64,000 bases of DNA from the NCBI RefSeq assembly GCF_009769735.1, contig NZ_WSRO01000002.1, forward strand, positions 5,654,001 through 5,718,000. Direction: 5' to 3'. The position numbers and the translations under genes were made by a program. The notes under the pieces were generated by a model that worked only from the letters and a program-made list of their open reading frames with translations, was not told the DNA's origin and did not search any database. Shown piece after piece: positions 46,147 to 55,203 of this stretch. Position 1 is the stretch's first letter; every line of letters begins with the position of its first letter. Source of the DNA: Streptomyces sp. BA2. GTDB lineage: Bacteria; Actinomycetota; Actinomycetes; Streptomycetales; Streptomycetaceae.

Positions 46147-47016
46147 TCAAACGCCGGACGGGCTGGTGGGTTCCACCTCCTCCACAGGAGCCGGCGCCTC
46201 GCCGAACCGCGCCAACGCCAACGCCCCCACCACAGCCACCACGAACCCCAGCACCGCCACCCACTCCATCCCGCCCCGAGTCCGATCCCCGAGCCAGACC
46301 ACCCCCACCACCGCGGGCCCGATCGTCTCCCCGATCACCATCCCCGCGGTAGCGGTCGTCACCGACCCCCGCTGCAGAGCCGACGTGAGCAGCAGGAAAG
46401 CCGCGCCCCCACCCACCAGCAGGGCATACGCGGCCGGATTCCGCGCCAAGGCCCCCGGCGAGGCATCGTCGATCAGCCGCACCGCCACCTCCACCACCCC
46501 GAACCCGAACCCCGCCCCGAGCCCCAGAGCCAGCGCGCGCCCCCGCCCGCGCAGCCGCCCGGCCACTGCCCCCAGCACCAACACCCCCACCGCCACGCCC
46601 AGCATCACGTACCGCAGAGTCGTCGACCCGACGTCGTCCCCCTCGTCCCCCGACGCCAGCCCCAGCATCGCGAGCCCCGCGCACACCACCCCCACCGCCG
46701 CCCACTCCACCCCGCTCAGCCGCACCCGCAGCAACCGCGAGGCCACTACCGCGGTGACGGCGAGGCTCGCGGCGAGCGCCGCGCCGACGGCGTAGATCGG
46801 GATGGAACGCAGCGCCACGATCTGCAACAGGAACCCGAGCCCGTCGAGCCCGAGCCCCACCATGTACCGCCACTGCTTCACCGCGCGCAGCAGCAGCGCG
46901 GGGTCGACCCCGGACCCCGTCCCCGGCGCCGTGGCGCGGGCGGCGATGGCCTGGAAGACGGAGGCCGTGCCGAAGCAGACCGCTGAACCGAGTGCGCAAA
47001 TCATCCCAAGAGACAC
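46147..47016 (-). CDS. DMT-family (EamA-like) transporter
   Basis: About 289 residues from GTG 47016; ATG 47004 and longer upstream starts are possible, all with poor ribosome-binding sites. Nine to ten hydrophobic segments (MICALGSAVCFGTASVFQAI, LDGLGFLLQIVALRSIPIYA, VLGFVVAVVGALALARF) in the two-repeat arrangement of the drug/metabolite transporter superfamily. Probably a small-molecule exporter. It is divergent from the lipoprotein/ATP-grasp pair at 47137. Confidence 0.8.
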   Translation of the reverse strand: MSLGMICALGSAVCFGTASVFQAIAARATAPGTGSGVDPALLLRAVKQWRYMVGLGLDGLGFLLQIVALRSIPIYAVGAALAASLAVTAVVASRLLRVRLSGVEWAAVGVVCAGLAMLGLASGDEGDDVGSTTLRYVMLGVAVGVLVLGAVAGRLRGRGRALALGLGAGFGFGVVEVAVRLIDDASPGALARNPAAYALLVGGGAAFLLLTSALQRGSVTTATAGMVIGETIGPAVVGVVWLGDRTRGGMEWVAVLGFVVAVVGALALARFGEAPAPVEEVEPTSPSGV

Positions 47017-47136
47017 GAAGTGACTGTAGAGGAAAGGGATTCGGCTGAGCCGGTTGGCGTGACGTGCGGGGACTTGCCTACGCTGATCGCCGAACACGTT
47101 TTGACACATGTACGACAACGGGGAGCTGTAGAGCAG

Positions 47137-47592
47137 ATGGCGGCTGAGCAGCAGGAACTGAAGCAGGAGCCGAAGGAGAGGACACAGCGGCGGAGGCTTC
47201 GGTCCAGCACGGTGATACTCGGCGGAATGGGCGTCCTCGCGGCGGCCCTGACCTCCTGCGGCTCGGAGCCGGACAAGCGGTGCGTGGACCGTGACAGTTA
47301 CGACTACCTCACGGGCTACAAGATCGTCGCCGACAAGAACTGCAAGAGCGGTTCGTCCTCCGGCTCGTCCTCCGGTTCGTCATCCTCGTACGGCAAGGGG
47401 CGCCAGTCCGGCGGCAGTTCCTACGGAACGGGCACAGGCGCAGGCACCGGCAGGACCGGCCGTATGGACGCCGACTGGTACTACGACGCCGACGTCGAAG
47501 GACGCCGCGCCGACTACGGCACGTTCAGCCGCAGCGAGGCCGTCGACCGCGACGGCTTCGGCTGCTCGGGCAGTGGCAGCGGCGGCGGCTGA
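47137..47592 (+). CDS. YgiB-like lipoprotein
   Basis: 151 residues from ATG 47137. A charged cytoplasmic leader (EQQELKQEPKERTQRRRLRS) precedes a signal peptide with lipobox LTSCGS. The mature part has YLTGYKIVADKNCK and Ser/Gly/Tyr-rich low complexity, then DADWYYDADVEGRRADYGTF. The order lipoprotein-plus-GSP-synthetase-like ATP-grasp gene recalls E. coli ygiB-ygiC and yjfM-yjfC; the assignment rests mainly on that. Confidence 0.7.
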   Translation: MAAEQQELKQEPKERTQRRRLRSSTVILGGMGVLAAALTSCGSEPDKRCVDRDSYDYLTGYKIVADKNCKSGSSSGSSSGSSSSYGKGRQSGGSSYGTGTGAGTGRTGRMDADWYYDADVEGRRADYGTFSRSEAVDRDGFGCSGSGSGGG

Positions 47593-47622
47593 GCCGGAAG
47601 CGAGCGATACCCGAGGCCCGAG

Positions 47623-47674
47623 ACCCAAAACCCAAGACCCAAAACCCAAGACCCAAGACCCAAGACCCAAGACC
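47623..47674 (+). repeat. Heptanucleotide tandem repeat abutting a start codon
   Basis: Seven complete units of acccaag/acccaaa plus a final acc run directly into the ATG at 47675. There is no Shine-Dalgarno sequence in the array, so the number of units could affect translation of the ATP-grasp gene. Confidence 0.92.
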
Positions 47675-48874
47675 ATGGAACGTCACACCATCACCCCCCG
47701 CCCCGGCTGGCAGCAGACTGTCGAGGACCAGGGGCTCATCTACCCCCTGACCCGCTACCCCGACGACTCGCTCCGCCCGTACTGGGACGAGTCCGCGTAC
47801 TACGAGTTCACGCTCCCCGAGGTCGAGGCCCTGGAGGAGGTCGTCGAGGAGCTGCACGCGATGTGCCTCGCCGCGGCCGAGCACATCGTCACGCACGGCC
47901 GCCTCGCCGACCTCGGCATCACGGACCCCCGAGTGGCCGACGCGGTCACCGAGGCCTGGCACCGGCGCGCCGAACTTCCGTCCCTCTACGGTCGGTTCGA
48001 CCTGCACTACGACGGTACGAGCGGCCCGGCGAAGATGCTGGAGTACAACGCCGACACCCCCACCTCCCTGGTCGAGGCCGCCAGCCCCCAGTGGTTCTGG
48101 ATGGAGGAGCGCTTCCCGGGCGCCGACCAGTGGAACTCCCTCCACGAGCGCCTCGTCGACGCCTGGAAGAAGCAGGCCGCCCTGCTTCCGCCCGGCGGCC
48201 CCCTGTACTTCGCGCACTCGGCGGGGGACGAACTCGGCGAAGATCTGATGACGGTCGCGTATCTGCGCGAGACCGCGCAGCAGGCCGGGCTCGACACCGA
48301 GGCGATCTCCATGGAGGACATCGGCTGGGACCGGCTCTCGCGGCGCTTCGTCGACAAGAAGCTCGGCTTCATCCGCAGCTGCTTCAAGCTCTACCCGTGG
48401 GAGTGGCTGACCACCGACCGCTTCGCCCCGCACGTTCTGGAGACCCTCGACAACGGCGGCGGAACCGGCTCCACCCTGTGGATCGAGCCAGCGTGGAAAA
48501 TGCTCCTCTCCAACAAGGCGCTGCTCGCGGTGCTTTGGGAGCTGTACCCCGGCCACCCCAACCTCCTCCCCGCCTACCTGGACGGCCCCCGGGAGCTGGC
48601 CTCCGGCCCTGGCTACGTCGCCAAGCCCCTCCTCGGCCGCGAAGGCGCCGGAGTCACGATCCACCCGCCGGGCGCCGAACCCCTCGTACACGACCTCGTA
48701 CGCGAAGAGGCGTGCTGCTACCAGGAGTTGGCGCCGCTGCCCGAATTCGACGGCAACCGTGTGGTGCTCGGTGCGTGGGTCGTGGAGGACGAGGCGGCGG
48801 GGCTCGGCATCCGGGAGTCGGCGGGTCTGATCACGGACGAGTACGCGAGGTTCCTGCCGCACGTCATTCTCTGA
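47675..48874 (+). CDS. Glutathionylspermidine-synthetase-like ATP-grasp ligase (YgiC-like)
   Basis: 399 residues, matching the stand-alone synthetase domain (no amidase domain). Family motifs: RFDLHYDGTSGPAKMLEYNA, ADTPTSLVEAA, LWIEPAWKMLLSNKALL and ATP-grasp KPLLGREGAGVTI. The bifunctional E. coli GspSA joins glutathione and spermidine, but streptomycetes lack glutathione, so the true substrate is unknown; a lipoprotein- or peptide-linked amine is possible. It has no ribosome-binding site and starts directly after the heptanucleotide array, an odd arrangement. Confidence 0.85.
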   Translation: MERHTITPRPGWQQTVEDQGLIYPLTRYPDDSLRPYWDESAYYEFTLPEVEALEEVVEELHAMCLAAAEHIVTHGRLADLGITDPRVADAVTEAWHRRAELPSLYGRFDLHYDGTSGPAKMLEYNADTPTSLVEAASPQWFWMEERFPGADQWNSLHERLVDAWKKQAALLPPGGPLYFAHSAGDELGEDLMTVAYLRETAQQAGLDTEAISMEDIGWDRLSRRFVDKKLGFIRSCFKLYPWEWLTTDRFAPHVLETLDNGGGTGSTLWIEPAWKMLLSNKALLAVLWELYPGHPNLLPAYLDGPRELASGPGYVAKPLLGREGAGVTIHPPGAEPLVHDLVREEACCYQELAPLPEFDGNRVVLGAWVVEDEAAGLGIRESAGLITDEYARFLPHVIL

Positions 48875-48960
48875 ATTCTCTGAGGTCCCGCGGAGACCGG
48901 TGAAGTCCCGCGAGTACGCTGCCGGTTGATCGAGATGACGCACTCGGAGGCGAAGCGAAC

Positions 48961-49755
48961 ATGGCCGACAGCAGGATCAACACGACGCAGCCTCACACGG
49001 CCCGGATCTGGAACTACTGGCTCGGCGGCAAGGACAACTACCCCGTCGACCAGGCCGCCGGGGACCAGATCCGCGCGCTGCACCCCGGTATCGGTGCGTA
49101 CGCGCTCGCCGACCGGCAGTTCCTCGGCCGCGCCGTGAGTCACCTGGTGACCGAGTGCGGCATCCGGCAGTTCCTCGACATCGGCACCGGCCTTCCGACC
49201 GCCGACAACACCCACGAGGTCGCCCAGCGGATCGCCCCCGAGTCGCGTGTCGTCTACGTGGACAACGACCCGCTGGTCCTCACCCACGCGCGCGCCCTGC
49301 TCACCAGCAGCCCGGAAGGCAGGACCGACTACCTCGACGAGGACCTGCGCAACGTCGAGACGATCCTCGAACACGCCGCCAAGACACTGGACTTCGACCA
49401 GCCGGTCGGACTGATCCTGCTCGGAGTCGTCATCTTCATCGACGACGACTCCGAGGCGTACGGCATCGTGCGCCGCCTGCTCGACGCGCTGCCGGCCGGC
49501 AGCCATCTGGTCCTCTCGCACACGATCACCAGCCCGGAGATGCCCGACGTGGACGAGGCGGTGGCGTTCTGGAACGAGAACGGCACACCCAAGCTGACGC
49601 AGCGCACGCCCGAGCAAGTAGCCGGATTCTTCGAGGGTTTGGAGGTTCTCGCGCCCGGGGTGGTGTCGTGCAACCGCTGGCCTGCGGAGGAAGCGCCAGC
49701 GGGGGCCGGGGTCGAGGACGTGGCCATGTTCGGCGGGGTCGGCGTCAAGCGCTGA
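48961..49755 (+). CDS. DUF574-type S-adenosylmethionine methyltransferase
   Basis: 264 residues, ATG with ggaggcgaag upstream. Recognised by TARIWNYWLGGKDNYPVDQA and FLDIGTGLPTADNTHEVAQ, diagnostic of this actinomycete-specific family. SAM-binding Rossmann features continue in VVYVDNDPLVLTHARALL. Substrates are generally unknown; the genes are often near secondary metabolism. The C-terminal codons overlap the convergent oxidoreductase gene by 11 bp. Confidence 0.92.
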   Translation: MADSRINTTQPHTARIWNYWLGGKDNYPVDQAAGDQIRALHPGIGAYALADRQFLGRAVSHLVTECGIRQFLDIGTGLPTADNTHEVAQRIAPESRVVYVDNDPLVLTHARALLTSSPEGRTDYLDEDLRNVETILEHAAKTLDFDQPVGLILLGVVIFIDDDSEAYGIVRRLLDALPAGSHLVLSHTITSPEMPDVDEAVAFWNENGTPKLTQRTPEQVAGFFEGLEVLAPGVVSCNRWPAEEAPAGAGVEDVAMFGGVGVKR

Positions 49756-50374
49756 GGAGGCCGGGGCCACTGGGACCGGGGCCGGGGCCACTGGGACCGG
49801 GGCTCCTGAAGCCGAGGCCGTCGAGTGCGGCGTCCGTCTCCTTGAACGCGGCCTCGCCCGCGTTCAGCGAGTCGTACACGAAGTGCACCGAGGCGTCGCC
49901 GATCCCGCAGAACTCCGAGATGCCGACCCGCAGCGTGCGCGTGACCGTCTCGTCCCAGCCGAGCTCGGCGAACTGCTCCCGCCCGTAGCTGACCAGGCTC
50001 ATCCACAGCATCCGCTTGCCCGCGAGGCGGGGGCGGGAGCGGCCGTAGGCGAACCCGTGGTTCCACACCCGGTCGATCCACCCCTTGACCAGGGCCGGGG
50101 GTCCGAACCACCAGAGCGGGAAGACCACGATGATCGTGTCGGCGGCCTGGACGCGCCGCATATGGGCGTGCACCTCGTCCGAGTACGTCTTGTCGCGATC
50201 CGCCCAGTCCGGCTCGTCGGCCTCGGTCATCCGGGGGTCGAAACCCTCGGCGTGCAGGTCGAGGAGGTCGACGGTGTGGCCTTCGCGGGTGAGGCGTTCC
50301 TGTGCGTGCCGGGCGAGTTGGGCGGTCAGGGAATCGTTGCGGGGATGACCGGTGACGAGGAGTACGTGCGGCAT
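49745..50374 (-). CDS. NAD(P)H-dependent oxidoreductase (flavodoxin-2 fold)
   Basis: 209 residues, ATG at 50374 overlapping the upstream stop by one base. FMN-binding start VLLVTGHPRNDSLTAQLARH, then the family motif FPLWWFGPPALVKGWIDRV and GFAYGR. A KefF/NQO1-like quinone reductase is likely. The C-terminus is extended by GPSGPGPGPSGPG, encoded by a short tandem repeat. Second gene of a two-gene operon with a zinc-free MDR reductase. Confidence 0.9.
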   Translation of the reverse strand: MPHVLLVTGHPRNDSLTAQLARHAQERLTREGHTVDLLDLHAEGFDPRMTEADEPDWADRDKTYSDEVHAHMRRVQAADTIIVVFPLWWFGPPALVKGWIDRVWNHGFAYGRSRPRLAGKRMLWMSLVSYGREQFAELGWDETVTRTLRVGISEFCGIGDASVHFVYDSLNAGEAAFKETDAALDGLGFRSPGPSGPGPGPSGPGLLSA

Positions 50375-51429
50375 CAGCTGGCCTCCGGTCCCTGGTCCTG
50401 CGCCGGTGCCAGGCGCACGAGCATCTTGCCGGTGTTGGCGCCGCGCAGTACGCCGAGGAAGGCGTCGGGCGCCTGCTCGATGCCGTCGACGACGGTCTGT
50501 TCGGTGCGCAGACTGCCGTCGGCGAGCAGGCCCGCGGCCTTGCCGATCCACTCCGGGAACAGGTCGAAGTGGCTGCTGACGAGCATGCCGCGCAGGGTCG
50601 CCTCGTGGGTGGCGGCACGGAACAGGTTGTCCGGTCCTGGCGCGGGTGCGGTGGTGTTGTAGCCGCTGATGGCGCCCACGAGAGCGATGCGGCCGCCGGT
50701 GCGGATGGCGCCGATGGCGGCCTCCAGGTGGTCGCCGCCGACCGAGTCCAGGTAGACGTCGATGCCGTCGGGGGCGGCCTGGGCGAGCTGTTCGGGTATG
50801 CCGCCCTGGCGGTAGTCGATGGCCGCGTCGTAGCCGAACGTGTCGAGCAGCTTCTTGGTCTTCGCAGACCCGCCCGCCGAGCCGATCACGCGGGAGGCGC
50901 CGAGCTCGCGGGCCAGCTGTCCCGCGACGCTGCCGACCGCGCCCGCCGCCGCGGAGATGAAGACGACGTCGCCCTCGCGGACGGGGGCGGTGCGGGTGAG
51001 CGCCGCGTACGCGGTCAGGCCTGTGGTGCCCAGAGGGCCGAGATAGGCGGGGGCCGGGGCGAGCGTGGTGTCGATGACGGTGGCGGTGGCGGCGTCAAGG
51101 ACGGCGTACTCGCGCCACCCGAGGAAGTGCGAGACGGTCGCGCCCACCGGCACGCTCTCGGCGCGGGACGCGACGACCTCGCCGACCGCGCTGCCTTCGA
51201 GGGCGGCGCCGAGTGCGAAGGGCGGGATGTAGGAGGGGACGTCGTCCATGCGGCCCCGCATGTACGGGTCCACGGACATCCAGGTGTTGCGGACCAGGAT
51301 CTGCCCATCGGCGGGCTCGGGGATGCCGACGGTCGCCACCTCGAAGTCGGTGGGGGCGGGTTCGCCGGTGGGGCGGGAGGCGAGGCGGATTTCGCGGGAG
51401 GTGAGGGTGGAGGTGGTGGGGATGGACAT
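50374..51429 (-). CDS. NADP-dependent alkenal/one oxidoreductase (MDR family)
   Basis: 351 residues, ATG with AAAGGA upstream. Zinc-free medium-chain reductase of the CurA/prostaglandin-reductase type: SVDPYMRGRMDD, GAALEGSAVGEVV and the NADP motif ISAAAGAVGSVAGQLARELG. It reduces activated double bonds, for example in aldehydes or ketones. Operonic with the flavodoxin-fold reductase and divergent from the SARP regulator, suggesting that regulator may control it. Confidence 0.92.
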   Translation of the reverse strand: MSIPTTSTLTSREIRLASRPTGEPAPTDFEVATVGIPEPADGQILVRNTWMSVDPYMRGRMDDVPSYIPPFALGAALEGSAVGEVVASRAESVPVGATVSHFLGWREYAVLDAATATVIDTTLAPAPAYLGPLGTTGLTAYAALTRTAPVREGDVVFISAAAGAVGSVAGQLARELGASRVIGSAGGSAKTKKLLDTFGYDAAIDYRQGGIPEQLAQAAPDGIDVYLDSVGGDHLEAAIGAIRTGGRIALVGAISGYNTTAPAPGPDNLFRAATHEATLRGMLVSSHFDLFPEWIGKAAGLLADGSLRTEQTVVDGIEQAPDAFLGVLRGANTGKMLVRLAPAQDQGPEAS

Positions 51430-51493
51430 GGCGGGGGTCCTTTCGAGGTGGGTTCCGCGTGACCGGGCGGCTGACCGGGCCGTTGTGGCCGGC

Positions 51494-51520
51494 CTGTTGT
51501 GTTCGGTCTGTTGTGTTCGG
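51494..51520. promoter_or_regulatory. 13-bp direct repeat upstream of the SARP gene
   Basis: ctgttgtgttcgg occurs at 51494-51506 and 51508-51520, one base apart, with a weaker related unit just upstream (ccgttgtggccgg). Direct repeats are the typical operator form for SARP regulators, usually with 11- or 22-bp spacing, so this 14-bp spacing is atypical. It sits between the divergent oxidoreductase and SARP genes. Confidence 0.5.
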
Positions 51521-51650
51521 GCTGTCCTGGTCACGTGGACTACCGTGCCCGGGGCCGCGCACGAGCCACTGACGGCTCACGCACGGCCGCTGGTGCGCGT
51601 CACGCACGGCCGCCGAGGAACCCCGCTCGGGCCCGCATTAACGTTGCGGC

Positions 51651-54600
51651 ATGCGATTCGAGGTCCTTGGCCCGTTGACGGTGCGTACGGCGGACGGGGC
51701 GGTCGTCCCGGTTCCGGAGCCGAAGGTCCGCGCCCTGCTCGCGAATCTCCTGATCCACCAAGGGCGGCCGGTCCCTGCGGACGTGCTGATCGACGACCTC
51801 TGGGGCGAACGGCTGCCGAGCAACCCCGCCAACAGCCTCCAGACCAAGGTCTCCCAGCTGCGCAGGGCCCTGGAGAAGGCGGAACCGGGGGCGCGCGAAC
51901 TCGTGGCGTACGGCCCTGCCGGGTATCTGCTGCGGGCCCCCGAGGGAGTGGCGCCGGAGGATCTGACGGACGCGGCCCGGTTCATGGCGCTGACGTCACG
52001 CGCGTACGACTCCAACGCCACCCCTGAGGTCCCTGACGTGCGGACGAGGATCGCCCTCCTCTCGGAGGCGCTGACGCTGTGGCGTGGACCGGCGTACGCG
52101 GATTTCCGCGACGCGGAGTTCGTGCGGGTGGCGGTGGCGCGCCTGGAGGAACAGCGGCTCACGGCGCAGGAGGTGCGGGCGGAACTGCGCCTGGACGCGG
52201 CCGCCCCTGGCGAACACGCGTCCATAGCGGATGAGTTGGCGGAACTGGTGGCCGAGCAGCCGCTGCGGGAGAGGCTGCGGGGCGCGTACATGAGGGCCCT
52301 GTACTTGGCGGGGCGCCCGACGGAGGCGCTGGACGCCTACCGTGACCTGCGCGAGCGCCTGGCCGACGACCTGGGCATAGACCCCGGAGCGGAACTCGCC
52401 GCTCTCCACGAGGCGATGCTCCGCCAGTCCCCGGAACTGGCCTCACCGAGGGCGGATATGGCGGGCCCACACCCCGAGCCGAAGGCACCGCCGACACCGC
52501 ACACCCCTCGCAATACCCCTCGCACGAACCTGCCCGCCCAGGTGACTGCTCTCGTGGGCCGGGATGACGCCGCGGCCCGGGTGCGGGAACTGGTCGGAAC
52601 GGCACGGCTCGTCACCCTGACGGGGCCTGGGGGCGTGGGCAAGACCCGGCTCGCGCTGGAGGCGGCGGCAGGGCTCGCGGATGACTTCGAGGAGGGCGTC
52701 TGGCTGGTGGAACTGGCCGGCACGAAGCACGACGTAGCCGAGACGGTCGCCGCGGCACTCGGCATCAGGGACGACCCCTCACCCCTCCACGCCGAGCCAC
52801 CACCCCCGGCCCCAGTCCCAGCCCCAGTCCCAGCCACCAACAAAACCGAGCCACCAAAGCCACACGCTCACGATGACCTGGACCATGCCTCAGCTGCCTC
52901 AGCTGCCTCAGCTGCCTCAGCTGCCCCGGCCACCCCCACCCCCACCCCTGCCCTCGTGCGTCTCCTAGGCCGAGCTCTTGCCCCGCGTCGCATGCTCCTT
53001 GTGCTCGACAACTGCGAGCATGTGTTGGAGCCCGTGGCCGTGCTGCTTTCCGAACTGCTGCGGTGCGCCCCGGAGTTGCGCGTGCTCGCCACCAGTCAGG
53101 AGCCTCTCGCCCTCTCCGGCGAGACCGTCGAAGCCGTCGCGCCGCTCGGGGAGCGTGAGGCCTTGGCCTTGTTCGCCGAGCGGGCCGCCGCTGCCGCGCC
53201 CGGCTTCGTGCTGGATGCGGAGAGCACCCCCGACGCCGTCCTCATCTGCCGCCGCCTCGACGGCATCCCGCTCGCCATCGAACTGGCCGCCACCCGCGTA
53301 CGCGCCCTCGGCGTGCACGCCCTCGCCGAGCGCCTGCACGACCGGTTCCGGCTGCTCAACCAGGTGCGCAGAGACGCCCCCGCCCGCCAACGCACCCTGC
53401 GCGCGATGATCGACTGGAGCTGGGAGCTGCTGACCGCGGAGGAACAGGGAGCCCTGCGTCAACTAGCCGTCTTCGGCGGCAGTTTCACTCTGGACTCGGC
53501 CGAAGCTGTGTACGGCGCCAGCAGCACGCCGCGTGACGTGGAGGGCTGCGGCGAATCCCGCGGCACCCTCGCTCCCAGAGACGCCGACGCACCAGACGTA
53601 CTGGACCTCATCACCCGCCTCGTCGACCGCTCCCTCCTCACCACGGCGCCCGGAGCCGACCGTGCCCACGGCCTTCGCTACCGCATGCTCGAATCCGTCA
53701 CCGCCTACAGCCTCGAACGGCTCGACGATGCGGGGGAGACGAACGACGTGCGCCGCCGCCACGCCCACCACTACGCCGACCTCGCCGAACACGCCGCCCC
53801 CCAACTCCTCGGCCCCGGCCAACAGCAGTGGCTGCACCGCCTCGACACCGAAGCCGTCAACCTGCGCGCCGCACTCGAATGGGCCGCGGCCGACGGCGAC
53901 GCAGCCCTCGCGCTGCGCCTGGCCAACTCCCTGACCTGGTACTGGTTCCTGCGCGGCCGCCTCGGCGAAGCCGAGCGCTCCCTGACCCAGGCACTGATGA
54001 CCAAGGCACCGATGACCCAGGCACTGAGCCTGCCCCCGGCCGTGGGCACCGGCACGGCACGAGCCCGCGCCTCCGCCTGCACGGCCCGCGCCGCCCTCGC
54101 CCTGCTCACCGGCGACGACACCCCCTACGCGGATATCGGCACCGACGGCCCCGCCGAGGGCGCCGATCTCCGGTCCCGCTGGCTCCTGGCCTACGCCCGC
54201 TGCGGTTTCAACCGTACGGAGAGCGAGGAGACCCAGGTCGACGAGCTCCTGGAGGAGTTCCGCGCGGCGGACGACCGCTGGGGCGTGGCCGCCGCCCTCA
54301 GCACCCGCGCCACCCGGGCCCTCTACCGCGGCGACCTCGTCACCCTGCGCCGCGACGCCGAGGCCAGCGCCGCCCTGTTCGCCGTACTCGGCGACCGCTG
54401 GGGTCAGTTGCAGGCCTCCGAGCAGTTGGGCGTGCTCGCCGAGATCGCCGCCGACTACGAGGGCGCCGCCAGGCTCCACCGCGACGGCATGCGCGGTGCG
54501 GAGGAGCTCCAGCTGTGGACCGACGTGTCCTTCCGCCTCGCCCGCCTCGGCCGCATCGCCCTTCTCACCGGTGACGACACCGCGGCCACCGACTTCCACG

Positions 54601-55202
54601 AGCGCGCCGCACGCCTCGCCGCGCGGCACTCGCACGGGCCCGCGCAGCAGTTCGCCGAGACGGGCCTCGCCATCGGCGCCCGCCGCCTCGGTGAGCTCGA
54701 CACCGCGGAGAAGTACCTCCTGCCCTGGCTCGCCTGGAACCGCCGCCTCGGCGTCCCGTCCGGCACCGCGCTGATCCTGGCCCAGCTCGGCTACGTCGCC
54801 GAACAGCGCGGTGACGCGGCGCGCGCGGAGGAACTCCACCGGGAGGGCCTCGCCGTGGCCCGCCGCACGGGCGACGAGCGCGCGGTCGCCCTCGCCCTCG
54901 AAGGCCTGGCCGGAGCCCGCTCCCTCGCGCACGACCACGCCGGCGCCGCCGAACTCCTCGGCACCGCGGCCGCCCTCCGCGAGGCGGCAGGCAGCCCCCT
55001 GCCGTCCGCCGAGCGCCGCGACGTGGACCGCGCCGCACAACGCTCCCGCACCGCCCTCGGCGAGGACGACTACGCGGCCGCATACACCCGCGGCCACGAG
55101 ACCCGCGGCCACGAGACCCGCGGCCACGAGACCCGTGGCCACGACACCCCCGCCCCGGACCCGACCGGCCCCCAGGAACCAGAACCAGCGTCCCGCCGGT
55201 GA
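51651..55202 (+). CDS. Large AfsR/SARP-family regulator (wHTH-BTAD-NB-ARC-TPR)
   Basis: 1183 residues. The N-terminal winged HTH starts MRFEVLGPLTVRTADG and ends about residue 85; the BTAD domain follows to about 245 (AYMRALYLAGRPTEALDAYR). The ATPase has Walker A LTGPGGVGKTRLAL and Walker B MLLVLDNCEHVL, separated by Pro/Ala-rich low-complexity DNA. TPR-like sequence fills the C-terminal half (HADLAEHAAPQLL to FAETGLAIGARRL). Low-complexity inserts include AASAASAAS (52887-52922) and a TRGHETRGHE tail (55089-55148), all from coding minisatellites. It resembles AfsR but is longer. Candidate activator of the adjacent divergent redox genes or of secondary metabolism; unproven. Confidence 0.92.
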   Translation: MRFEVLGPLTVRTADGAVVPVPEPKVRALLANLLIHQGRPVPADVLIDDLWGERLPSNPANSLQTKVSQLRRALEKAEPGARELVAYGPAGYLLRAPEGVAPEDLTDAARFMALTSRAYDSNATPEVPDVRTRIALLSEALTLWRGPAYADFRDAEFVRVAVARLEEQRLTAQEVRAELRLDAAAPGEHASIADELAELVAEQPLRERLRGAYMRALYLAGRPTEALDAYRDLRERLADDLGIDPGAELAALHEAMLRQSPELASPRADMAGPHPEPKAPPTPHTPRNTPRTNLPAQVTALVGRDDAAARVRELVGTARLVTLTGPGGVGKTRLALEAAAGLADDFEEGVWLVELAGTKHDVAETVAAALGIRDDPSPLHAEPPPPAPVPAPVPATNKTEPPKPHAHDDLDHASAASAASAASAAPATPTPTPALVRLLGRALAPRRMLLVLDNCEHVLEPVAVLLSELLRCAPELRVLATSQEPLALSGETVEAVAPLGEREALALFAERAAAAAPGFVLDAESTPDAVLICRRLDGIPLAIELAATRVRALGVHALAERLHDRFRLLNQVRRDAPARQRTLRAMIDWSWELLTAEEQGALRQLAVFGGSFTLDSAEAVYGASSTPRDVEGCGESRGTLAPRDADAPDVLDLITRLVDRSLLTTAPGADRAHGLRYRMLESVTAYSLERLDDAGETNDVRRRHAHHYADLAEHAAPQLLGPGQQQWLHRLDTEAVNLRAALEWAAADGDAALALRLANSLTWYWFLRGRLGEAERSLTQALMTKAPMTQALSLPPAVGTGTARARASACTARAALALLTGDDTPYADIGTDGPAEGADLRSRWLLAYARCGFNRTESEETQVDELLEEFRAADDRWGVAAALSTRATRALYRGDLVTLRRDAEASAALFAVLGDRWGQLQASEQLGVLAEIAADYEGAARLHRDGMRGAEELQLWTDVSFRLARLGRIALLTGDDTAATDFHERAARLAARHSHGPAQQFAETGLAIGARRLGELDTAEKYLLPWLAWNRRLGVPSGTALILAQLGYVAEQRGDAARAEELHREGLAVARRTGDERAVALALEGLAGARSLAHDHAGAAELLGTAAALREAAGSPLPSAERRDVDRAAQRSRTALGEDDYAAAYTRGHETRGHETRGHETRGHDTPAPDPTGPQEPEPASRR
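52887..52922 (+). repeat. 9-bp coding minisatellite in the SARP gene
   Basis: Four consecutive copies of gcctcagct in the linker between Walker A and Walker B regions. Confidence 0.9.
55089..55148 (+). repeat. 15-bp coding minisatellite near the SARP C-terminus
   Basis: Four consecutive units of cgcggccacgagacc, the last slightly diverged, encoding RGHET repeats. Confidence 0.92.
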
Positions 55203-55203
55203 A

